Assembly: GCA_019916065.1 (NCBI GenBank)
Contig: CM034237.1
Coordinates: 44,599,084 to 44,663,083 of the forward strand
Direction of reading: 5' to 3'
DNA from: Vitellaria paradoxa
Lineage: Eukaryota > Streptophyta > Magnoliopsida > Ericales > Sapotaceae
Length of the DNA: 64,000 bases
Shown: positions 45,865-57,800 of the stretch, one piece after another
Layout of the letters: every line of letters starts with the position of its first letter
Position numbering within the stretch: position 1 is the first letter of the stretch
Made by a program: the position numbers and the translations under genes
Notes under the pieces: generated by a model
Database searches by the model: none
Seen by the model: only the letters and a program-made list of their open reading frames with translations
What the model was told of the DNA's origin: nothing

Positions 45865-48800
45865 ATGGAAGAAGAGAAAAGAAAGAAAAGACCGATAGAC
45901 CTTGACTGGGAGGTGCTATTGCCTCGCCGGGACGACGAGCCGCCGCCGGTTCTGGTGGTTGCCACAACCAACGCCACCAATAGGAAACCGTCGCCAATGC
46001 CAATGGGAAATGACATACAGGAACAATCGCCGAGGGCCGAACTCGATCGTATGACGGATGGCGACCTCGAGAAGGTTATTCAAAGGCTAAGATCCAGCAT
46101 TAAAACCTTACATTCCCGATTGCCTGATCGGGGTCAGAAGTTGGAGGCCAGACTCGAGTGGCTTGAAGAGGAGAAGGAGCGCCGGAAACTCTGTCGAGAA
46201 GAAGAGGTTCACCTTTTTCACTCTTCATTTGAATGCAAATGCTGATAGCCTGATGAACATCGTCTCACCTTATTTGATTTTGTGTTCGCATATGGAGACA
46301 TGAGTTCTTTCAATTTGTGGGACTTTACTGGTTTGAAATTTCAAAACGTTTGCCACTTTACCTATTTGTTTTTAGATAAGTCTAGGGTTTTTTTTTTAGC
46401 TTTTGTTTGAGAGAAGGGGAGGGGAGGGCAATAAGGTTAATTCAGAGGAAATGGAAGGAAAGAGAATGGAGGGTAATTATTTTTTCGTGTCTAGGAAAGA
46501 CGGAAGCGGAATGGAGGAAAAAAAATAAAAAATCTATGTTCAAAAATACTATTATACCTTTTAAAATATATTTATTTGATATAACATTCGTGAAAATAAT
46601 AAAAAATACCCAGAACAAAATATAAAAATATAATTTAAAAAAATTTTTTACACCCATTACACCCCAAATTGGTGGTGGAAGAAATTTGGTTAATAGAGGT
46701 GAATGGATACTTCAATTTCCTTCTCTTCCCTCCCCTTCATCTCCTCCCAAACAAGGGCTTAGGAGTTTTTTTTTATAATGGGTTTAGTAGGTTTTGGATA
46801 TTCAATTCTTCAGCCGAATGTGTTCTGATTCACCCATTCTGAATGAAGGGAATATTCCTCTAATGAAGAATAAATGAAATGAACCCAATTCTACTAAGCA
46901 AGTGAATTGTGTAAATTAGTCTTTATAGATAATGTGAATGCCAACGGCATACCACCGTTGTTATGCAGTATGAAATTAAGTTTACAATGGAGCAGAAGAG
47001 TCTGTGCATCTCTACTTCTTGAAATGAAAAGTTGAAGGTCTCAAGTTTGATGTTCATTTGGTAGTTTTGAGTGCACTTACTCAGACTTGGCTAATTAAGA
47101 AACCTATTTTTTCGTTCCCCACCCTCTTCTTTGGGAAACCACACTTTCATGGTTAATTGGAAGCTCAGTGCGTGATGGACATTTGATGATGGAGGAAGAG
47201 AGGTAGCTGCAGTGGATCAAACTACCTTTTATTGGAAGAGCAATTATAGAAGTGAAACATTTCTTTTTTTTTTGGGGGGGGGGGGGAGGTGGAGATTCTG
47301 GAAATTTGATATGAAGGGATTGGGATAGACCAAATAGGTATATGGCTTCGCATGATAGTGCATGCATGTATGAGTATATATAAATTCGCATTTATGATGA
47401 ACCAAAATTTTTCAATAAAAAATCCGTAAATTTAAATTTATAATTCAATTGAAGGAGTGATGGCTAATATTTAATTTTGAGTGATTTTATCGGTTGGATC
47501 TTGAGTTATTAATTTTAGGACCATTGGTTTGTTGGTGGTCATCTTGGCTGTTAGGTGTTAATTAATGATTTGATGCTGTTGGAATTTCTTAGATGGTGAT
47601 TGGCTAATGTTTATTTATGGTATTACTATATATTACATTTTATTTAGTTGCTATGTATTAAGGGATTCTATTATTGATAAGGGGTCTAGTTGCTAACATG
47701 CACCACATTAAGAATTCTAGCAGGTGGCAACCCTCTCCGCAGAGGGGCTGCCTTAGGAAGTCTTTTCAAGTTGATCATGTAAGAGTGGATGTTGCTGTAG
47801 ATTATAAGATTAATGGAGGAAACAGAATAGTGGAGAGAGGTAGAGGATATGTGCGAGTTATGGTCTTATACGCAGAAGAATTGCAGTGGCTGCAGGAGAT
47901 GTGTTGGAAATCTCAGGGGAGGACAGTCGACAGTACAGCTGGGTAGTATCAGTGGAGGCGCTAGGACTGTAGTCTGCTCAATAATCTTAGATGGTTTAGG
48001 TCGAATGCTTGAACTTCGTTTAAATGCTCCTTTTGGAAGAAGGAGGGTCATGATCCTTGACTTGGAAGTAGGGATAGGATGGGTTTTTCTGGCCAAGATC
48101 ATTGATTCATTTCTCTTCAAGAACCCGAAGGTTTCAAGTAACACACTTCATCATTATGGTTTATTGGGCCAGAAGGTTTCAAGTCACACACTTCATCATT
48201 CTGGTTTTTTGGGCCAGACTACTGGTGGTATTGGGCAGAACAATAAGGATCTAAAATTCAATTATAGGGATGCTGGCAGTGCTATACAGCAGAAGGTAGA
48301 CTCAAGATCTTATCTACAGGCTGCTACCATTCCTGCCTGGAATGGCAACAAAATACGTAGCTTCTTTGATAAGAAACAGGTAACAGTCAATTTTGATGAC
48401 GCAGTAATGAGCAGTCACAGCATGAACAGATGTTTGGTTGGAAGTTTTAGGGATACTGGTAAGTTTTTACCTGATATCAATCAAGTCAAATCCTGGGTTC
48501 ATCGGAAATGGTCTCTTCCTGGGGGAGTTGATGTTAAAGAATTAGAAGTTGGAAGATATCTATTTATCTTTCCCTCTAAAGAGTTAGCTTTCCAGGCTTT
48601 ACGGAAGGACCATTACATTGAAGGTAATTATCTTATTATTGGATCCTTGGCACAGCTGGATATGCTGTTCCAGAAGAGGTTGGAACAATAGCTCTGTTTG
48701 GATTAAAGTTGTTGGCATACCAGTTTATCTATGGAACTTTAATGTATTCCAGAGTATAGGAAATTTCTGTGGAGGCTTTCAAGGAATTGATGAAGACTGA

Positions 48801-51800
48801 GAAAGTTCAACCAATTTTAAATGGATTAGAATCAAAGTGAAAGGGGATGGTAGACAAGTCCCGGCATCAGTTCCTATAATTGTTGGGCAATCTAAATATG
48901 ACTGCCCAATTTGGGTCGAGAGGAAGCCATGGGTGGACTGGGTGGAAGCTCCCTCTAGCAATGGAGTTTTCCGGCCACCGAAGGAGAAGCTGAAGGTGGC
49001 GCGTGGGAAAGAGGCAGATGCATTGAATGAAAATTCTCTAGATAACCGAAAAGCCCAGGTAATTAAGAAGACATGGAAACCCGAAAGACCCCAAACAGAT
49101 GCTGGGAGTGTTCAATGGATCCAGGATAAAAGAAACTTGAAGGAAATAGAGAGGGATTCACATAATTTGAATGTACCAGGCTGGCAGCCATTCAATGAAT
49201 AAATTTGATATTCTTGGAAAATTGAATGACCAGGAATTTAGTCACACTCTCAATAATAAGACGACTCATATTTATGAGGGTCCAGCAGTAATTAATGCTT
49301 CCTGTGTTCATTCAGTAAGTCAGATGTAGGCCCCCTCTCAGTTGGCAGTGGTCAGCCCTGACAAAGAAAGATTTGTTGGGAAGAAATATAGTTCAAAAAG
49401 GATGGAAACAAAATTTAATCAGGCCGAGAGCTCATCTTTACCTTTAACTCACACCTGGACATCTCCTAATGCAGATTGGTATGGTGAAGACTCCTCTTAT
49501 GGGGTAGGATCTCAGATAGAAGTTGCATCGGATCCTGAGGATTTGTCTTTACTCCTAGAATGTACTCCCCTCGCTGCCTGTAATCCAGAAGACTGGAAAC
49601 CTGATGTACTTTTGCTGGGAGATTGTGGTCAAGATCAGCAAAAAATATCATCTTGGGTCGTCAAAAGAATGAAGTCCTTCAAGAAAATTTTGGGGATATC
49701 CAGTAATGATATGGAAGACAAGCTGCTGGATTTGCTTCAGTCGATAGAGGAAAAAAGAAGGAATCAGCAAAGTGGGAATAAGAAAAAGCATCGGGGAACC
49801 AGCAGAGGTATCCGGGGACTAAAGAATTTAGAATGGTCATTATCTTATGGGGAGGGGCTCAGCAGATTTCTCTAATGGAAGCCATGGGTGAAGGAAGGAG
49901 CAGGAATTCATTATCACTATGTTAGTAATGAAGCCAAGAATTTTGAGTTGGAATATTAGAGGCTGCTGTGGGGTGGAGAAAAGGTTGGTAGTTAAAGCTG
50001 CCCTTAAAAAATGGCACCCGGATGTTGTTTGTTTGCAGGAAACGAAGCTGGGTTACGTTGATGATGCTATCATCAGATCATTGTGGAGTGGTAATTGGGT
50101 GAATTGGGCAGCTATTGATTCTAATGGAGCATCTGGTGGTATTATTGTGATGTGTGATAACAGGAAGTTAACATTGCTGGATTCTGAGGCTGGTTATCAT
50201 TCCCTATCCTGTTTGTTCCAGCAGGTGGAGGAGGACATAATTTGGTCATTCACAGGGGTCTATGGTCCAAATGATAATACCTCAAAATCTGTATTCTTGG
50301 AGGAGGCTGGAGCAGCAGTGTTTAGATGGGGTGTTCCATGGTGTATGGGGGGAGATTTCAACCTTGTCAAGAGTGCTGAAGAAAAATGGAACTGTCATAG
50401 GAGAACCAAGCAAATGAAGATATTTTCTGACTTTATTAACGACTTGGAATGCATTGACTTGCCTTTGGGAGGAAGCAAATTCACCTGGAGTAATAGCATT
50501 AGTAAGTCTAGGCTGGACAGATTTTTGATATCCACTGATTGGGAAGAGTTATTTCCGGGAGTCACTCAAAAAACTCTGATCAGATTTACCTTCAGATCAC
50601 TTCCCCATTCTACTTGATGGAGGAGGGTTACACGGGGGGCCAAAACCATTTAGGTTTGAAAACATGTGGTTACAAGTTGAAGGATTTAAGGACATGATAG
50701 CTGATTGGTGGAATAGCTACAATTTTATTGGATCTGCAAGCTATAGGCTGGTCCAAAAGCTGACCTGTCTTAAAGCAGACCTAAAAAAATGGAATAACGA
50801 GGTCTTTGGTAGTATCACCCTACAGAAGAATCAACTTGAAAATGACATTAAAAATCTGGACTTATTGGATGAAGAGGGAAAGCTCACAGACTTGGATAGA
50901 AGCTGCAGAGAAAGTAAGATCTGGGAGCTGCAGAAAATCCTTAAAATGGAGGAGATCAGCTGGAGACAAAAGTCAAGAGTTAAATGGATCAAAGAAGGGG
51001 ACAGGAACACCAAATACTTCCATAAGATGGCCTCAGCAAACAAGAGAAGAAACTGGATTGAAAGAATAAGGATAAATGGTGCAATCGCTGAGGATCCGAG
51101 GGAGATAAGACAAGGTATTGTGCTCTTTTATCAGCAGCTTTTTAGGGAAGAGACTGACTGGAGACCAAAGGTAGATGAGCTTGAATTCTCTCAGCTTAGT
51201 TCCACAGATTCTGAGGCACTAGAGAAGCCATTTACTAAGCAGGAAATCCTCCAGGCTCTTAAAGAACTCAACGGTGAAAAAGCCCCTGGCCCTGATGGTT
51301 GGACAGCAGCCTTTTTCCAAGCATGTTGGAGTGTCCTCAAGTATGATCTGATGCAGTTATTCACAGAATTTTACCATAGCTACAGGTTTACTAAAAGTTT
51401 GAATTCAACATTCATTGCTCTTGCCCCTAAGAAACTTGGAGCAGTGGACATCAAAGATTTTAGGCCAATTAGTTTGGTAGGGGCAGTTTACAAACTCCTG
51501 TCCAAGGTTCTTGCAAACAGAATAAAAAATGTACTGGATTCTTTGATCTCACCTTCTCAGAATGCCTTCGTGGGTGGAAGGCAGATATTGGATGCTGTCA
51601 TGGTAGCCAATGAGGTCTTAGATTCTAAGATTAAGAGTAAGGAATCAGGTGTTGTGTGTAAGTTGGACATAGAGAAGGCCTTCGACCATGTCAATTGGAA
51701 AATTTTTGATTTACATGTTACGAAGATTGGGCTTCGGTAGCAGATGGTGTCATTGGATCGAATGGTGCATTACTACTGCTCGTTTCTCTATATTGATTAA

Positions 51801-54800
51801 TGGTACCCCTGAAGGTTTCTTTGCTTCTTCGAGAGGATTAAGGCAAGGGGATCCCCTTTCCCCTTTCCTCTTCATTATTGTTATGGAAGTTCTAAGTAAG
51901 ATGTTACAGAATGTTGAGGCAGCTAGATTTATAGAAGGATTTTCTATCGGCAATAGCAGAACCCCTCTCAGCATCTCTCATTTGCTCTTCGCTGATGATG
52001 CTATAATATTCTGTGGTGCAGATTTGATGCAGCTGGGACACCTTCGCTGCACATTGCTGGGTTTTGAGGCAGTAACAGGTTTAAAAGTAAACCTCCAAAA
52101 AACTGAGATCATGGCAGTAGGCTCACTGGACAATCTGGAAGTTTTGGCAAACTTATTGGCTTGCAAGATAGGTTCTTTTCCTACTACTTACCTGGGCTTG
52201 CCGTTGGGATCTCATTATAAGTCAAAACAAGTGTGGGATCCAATTCTTGAGAAATGTAGAAGAAGGTTGGCTGGTTGGAAGCTTAAATTCTTATCAACTG
52301 GGGCAAGGGTCACATTAATAAAGAGTGTATTAGCAAGCTTACCAACTTATTTCCTCTCTTTATTCATTGCACCAGTTTCAGTAATTAAGGAGTTGGAGAG
52401 GATGCAACGTGACTTCCTCTGGGGCAGATCCGAGGAGGTACATAAGCATTGCCTAGTGAGCTGGGAGACTGTATGTAAAACGGTTGAGGCAGGTGGTGTT
52501 GGATTTCGATCTTTGTCGTTGAATAATGATGCCTTACTAGGGAAATGGCTTTGGAGATATGTTCACTGAAGATAACAAACTTTGGAAGAGGTTGATTGCT
52601 ATTAAATATGAGGAAGAGTCTGGAGGGTGGTCCTCTTCTATTGCATCGGCTCCACATGGTTATGGTATTTGGCGAGGAATCAGGAAAAAATGGCAGTTAT
52701 TCAGTCGCTGTATTTCTTGGCAGGTTGGAAATGGAGATAGAATTCTCTTTTGGAAGCAAGATTGGTTGGGTGTGGGTTGTCTTTCAGATATCTTTCCTGC
52801 CATCTATGCTATTGCTGCTGATAAAGAAGCTAGAGTTTCAGATTATTACAATGGAGCTGGCACTCAAGGTTATTGGAATGTGATACTTCGAAGGAATGTC
52901 AATGACTGGGAGATGGATAGCTTCCTGATGTTACTTGAATTAATTAGCGTTGTCCAGTTAACCCATCTTCCAGATGCAATGATTTGGCAGCCTGCAAAGA
53001 GCAAGGTCTTTTCGGTAAAGTCCTTCTACTCCTATTTGCAAGGCTGCAATGCAGATTCTTTCCCTTGGTTGAAGATTTGGAAAGCTGCTATACCCACTAG
53101 AGTTATTTTCTTCACGTGGTGTGCAGTTAATGGAAAGATTTTGACACTGGATAATTTACAGAAGCGTGGATATCGCCTAGCTAACCGCTGCCCGCTGTGT
53201 TTTAAGGCAGAGGAATCTATAGCCCATCTCTTCATTTATTGCTCTTGGTCGGTGGAATTGTGGGGATTGTTGCTTAATTGCTTTGGAGTCAGATTGTGCT
53301 TCCCGATTGATCTCAAGAGTCTTCTATTGCTTTGGTGGGGTCAAGATTTGGACAAACGGAAGAAACATGCTTGGAGTTTGGCTCCTTTTTATCTTCTCTG
53401 GATTATTTGGAAAGAGCGCAATAGGAGGATTTTTGAGGATTCTAAAAAGACCTCCCTGAGGACCAAGAGTTTACTCCTTAGCTACTTGTATGGATGGGTT
53501 AAAGAAGGAAAGGACATTGACATTTGCTCTTTTATAAATTTTTTAGATGATCAGAGTTAATATCTATTCTGGGTAGCTTTGTATATTGTACTGTGAGCAT
53601 CTTAGGATGCTCATTCAAAATGTTAGAAAAAAAAAAAATTACTTATCTTTTTCAAAAAGAAAAAAAAGGGATTCTATTATTGATGAGCCCATTAAACCTT
53701 CAAGGATTTGGATTACAATTTAAGCATAAATATTAGGTTTGTACTATATTAGGGTTTTTAGGGAAGTGATTATCATCTCAATCCATAGAGACGGAGCATC
53801 ATCGTATGGGGAAAGAGCAGGAACGAATTGCTTATAGAGATGTATCACATTCCTCTCTTTATATTATGTGAGTCGTCTAGCTTCACAGCTGGCTCTCCTC
53901 AAGGGCATTGCTTTCTCCATTGAATCAGTCTAATGTCAAGGTGTGAAAATCATTCAAAAAATAGGGTGTTCTTCTCTGTTGCATACGGTGTCTCATGCCA
54001 AGTGAAAAGAAAGCTGAGCTTGCTCCAAACCATGAGATCAAAGAGAGTGCTGTGTCATTATCATTCCACTCCCTTCTTGGTCTACTTCGGTTACAACGAT
54101 TTCAGTTTTATAATAGAGAGAAACGCAACTACTGTCAATTTTGGGGTCTTTTATGAGCTTAAGCAGTGAAATTTTGGAAGAAATTGATTACACATCCTTA
54201 CTGTGAGCAGCTATGGGCTTGAAAGAGACAAAATAATGTAAGAAAGCAGAAAGAACTTGGGAAAAGCAGCCATTGGGTTTTCTAGTGTGGGACATGCTGT
54301 GTGAGATGAAGGGTTGTATGAGTTTGATTTATTTGTGATGTTGAACGAAGGGATATAGAGAGAGAGAGAGAGAGAGAGACAAAGAGGGATTTTTTTTTTT
54401 TTTGTTTTAAACAAAAGAAAAAGGAAGGATGGGCTATAGCATGCCAGGAGTATGCAAGGAGGTGCATCTACATTTCGATGTTATTGACTCTATTGTATTT
54501 ACAGTGGACCTTAATGAAAATGTGTTAATTTGTGGAGTGTTTTATTGTGGTAAGCACGAGTTAAGTATTATTCTAGCTTAGCCTTTTAATAATAAGCATT
54601 GTTTTATATAGGTTTTGTATTTCTGTTGATAATAGGTTTTGTCTTGCACATGTAAAAATGAATATTAAGCCAGCCAATTATAAATGACTCATAAAAGCTT
54701 ATTTGTTTAATCCACTTAGAATAAAGATTCTAGGAAAATTCTGTATTACCATCCCTTAGGAATATTAATACAGTTAATATCTCACGAATCACGAAGAAAA

Positions 54801-57800
54801 TTAGCCGAATGCCCCAATAACTAATATGCACTTATATATTTTCAAGTGAGTTTTGGTGGCTTTACCCTTAAAGGCTTATATTTAAATTGTAAACTAGAGA
54901 TAAATACCCCATCGTAAAGTCTTGTCAATTTAATTATTAGCTTATAGAAGCCATATACAATGTCTTAGTAATGCAGCTTTTATATTTTCACTAAAGTTTG
55001 TCATGATTTACTCTGGACAGGTCGATGGAGGATGCAAGAAGCTCAAGCAATCCAAGAGCCCATCTTTTGCTGGTGAGTTTCTGATTGCTTTTCTGCTGGC
55101 ACATTAAATGCATTCTTCTATTAATCCTAATGCAGCCTTTTTGTCAGTTACTAACATCCTTCTGTGGGGTCTGTTCATGTATAAATTTTTGAAAATTCTC
55201 AAACTCCACTGGGCATTTCTTATTTGCTTGCTAAGGAAGTGAAAGTGGTAAGAAAAAGGCAAAGGGTTGGAAACTTGGAATGGGTAGCCCCCCCCTAATC
55301 CATTAGTGAAGTACTTGTACCTGCATAATGCTGTTGTACTTGCATGGAATTACTTTATTGAGATAGCTTTGGTGGGTCTGAAGATTTTATTTACTTATTT
55401 TATGCCATTTACTTATTTTACGCCAGCTTACTTTTTTTCGTTTGTTTGTTGAATTGATCTTAAAAGTGTTTCTTCCTTTTCCCATGCCACAAAGTTATAG
55501 AGACATTTGGAATCTGCATTGTTAAGGGCACACATCTTTTTTTGTTTATATAATAACAATATTATTATGTACACGTGCTTCTTGAGTTATTTGTAATCGG
55601 AAATATCCGTGCAATTCAGAGCTTGAGGCTGAAGTTTTTTTTTTGTTTGGTTGAAAACTGGATGAAGTTTTGGTTGGTATGAAATCATGAAAGTTCAGTG
55701 TCCCATCCAAAATGAGCTAAATTTACACCTGCACCATTCGAAAGGAGCCTTCTAATTGTTCTTCATGATTTAGTGAACTACAGTAATTTCAAAGCAGTTT
55801 TTGGATCATCAATGTTAATATCAATATGTGTGTAAAAAAATAAAAAATAGACCTAAGTTTACATGGACTGAATTTGTGAAGAAAGAACTAATTTCAAATA
55901 TCTTATGGATTAAATAACCCTTAAGAGAAATGAATGGAGAAAAGAATATTTTATATAGCAGACCCCAACACGTTTGGGGATAAGACTTTGTTGAGTGGAG
56001 TTGAGATGTTAATATCTGGATGTTTGCCAAATCTTAGGTAGAGGGCGTTTGCAGGCACAATTTTTAACAATTTTTGGTATTTTTTTTTACCGAAAGTTGC
56101 AAATTGTAATTTTTAGTGTGTTTGGTGAAACAAATAACATTTTTTAGTAATTTTCAGCAACTTTTTGCAACTTTTGGGTGTTTGATAAAATTTTTGGTAA
56201 CTTTTGACAATTTTTAACAACTTTTGATAACTTTTAGCAGCTTTTAGTTTCTTTTGAGTTGACAAGTTATTGTACTAGGGTAGAAAAGTGGCAAAAGTTG
56301 GTGGTTTGCCAAACGCTTAAAAATCAAAAGTTGGTAGTTTTTTGCTAAAAATTTTGTTGCCAAATGCCCCCATAATGGGTCAGAGATGAAGTTTCTTTAT
56401 CAGTACTCTTATTGCAATATCTGTAAAGACCTTAGCTGGGGACCAAATGTGTTTGTCACTTTGTAGGTGCATCCGATAAATTTAGGCAAGAGGCTCTGCC
56501 GTCTCTACTAACTTCACAGTCCTTATTTGCCACACATTTTTGCAAAAAAATTGAAGAAAAGGTTAGTGGAATACCGAAGTTGCATATTTGTATTTTCCTA
56601 GTCTGTTAGGATTCTTTTGATCTAGCAATATAACTGCTTTCAACTCCTTTATTTATGTATCAGGCAGATAGTAGGACAGTAAATGCATTTGAAAAAGAAC
56701 TATCATTTTTGGGGGGTTGTGACAGCCGGAAAATGAGATTTAGTGGGAAGTTTTCACCAAGGGAAAGAGACAAGAGTTCTTTACCTTCAAGGCAATCACC
56801 TTTTTGCTGCCCTACTGGTCTGTCCATTAATGTTGATAAACACATATCATCAGATGGTGATCATATTGGTGGACATTATTCTACTTGTTCTCGCCGACAC
56901 ATTGAGGAAAAGTTGACTGACTCTTTCTTTAAGAAGTATGGACTCTTTCGATCTCCTTAATTTCGTTCTTTTATTACTTATCTTAAATTTTTTGTGCAGT
57001 TATTTTTTTTTTTTTTTTTGACTTTACTAAGAAGTATGAATTTCGTTCAAAGTGCTGTGCCTCAGTACTTTCCCTGATATAAAGTAACTTATGGGCACTT
57101 TCTTCCTATGTGACTGACATGCACATTAGCATTCTAATATATGCACTTTTGTTCTACATGTTTATCCATTTGTAAAATTAACTACGTAATGCTTTCCATT
57201 TGACAGCTTTCTTTAGCGCTCAGATATCAGACATTCACTTAGATGTGTTCAGTTTTTGAGATTGTTATGCTAGCTTAGTTCTACCTTTCAAAAAATGACT
57301 GCATTGCATAATTCTATCCATAGTGGATGTTCTTGCTTTCAATCAACCTACTCAAGATAAAGGCTTCTTTACGTTGATTTCAATATGTGGAACTCCTTGG
57401 TGAAAGTCAAACCATGGAGGAGGGTTAGTACTGTTAGGTCACTGATTGTCCCAAAAGTTTAAACTATTAGAAAATGGGCTCAACAATGTATATCAAACTA
57501 TTTCAATACTCTCTCTCACGTGAAACCCCAATTTGCACGTGGAGCAGACACAAGTAAACCAAATCAAATCAGGTACATCAACACAAGTAAATAAAGTGTA
57601 CAATAATAAATGAGAAATAACAAGATTCGAATTCAGGATCTCCTATAATCAGAGCTCTGATACCATGTTAAGTCACCAATTATCCCAAAAGCTTCAGCTA
57701 TTAGGAAATGGGCCCGACAATGTATATCAAACTATTTCAACAAGTACCTAAGAAGTATGGATATTCTAGGAAGATGACGTATGGCGTCTTGTCAAATGCC

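Larger units (their letters stand above)
47679..53665 (+). mobile_element. Full-length L1-type LINE retrotransposon, inactive
   Basis: A 6-kb non-LTR element in intron 1 of the ULP1D-like gene, in the same orientation. It is flanked by a 19-bp direct repeat, AAGGGATTCTATTATTGAT, at 47660-47678 and 53666-53684. It has ORF1, then ORF2 with endonuclease, reverse transcriptase and the C-terminal zinc region, and an A-rich 3' end (53629-53665, with an internal TTACTTATC interruption). Several frameshifts in both ORFs mean it cannot move. The long perfect duplication and full length show it was not 5'-truncated on insertion. Confidence 0.93.
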
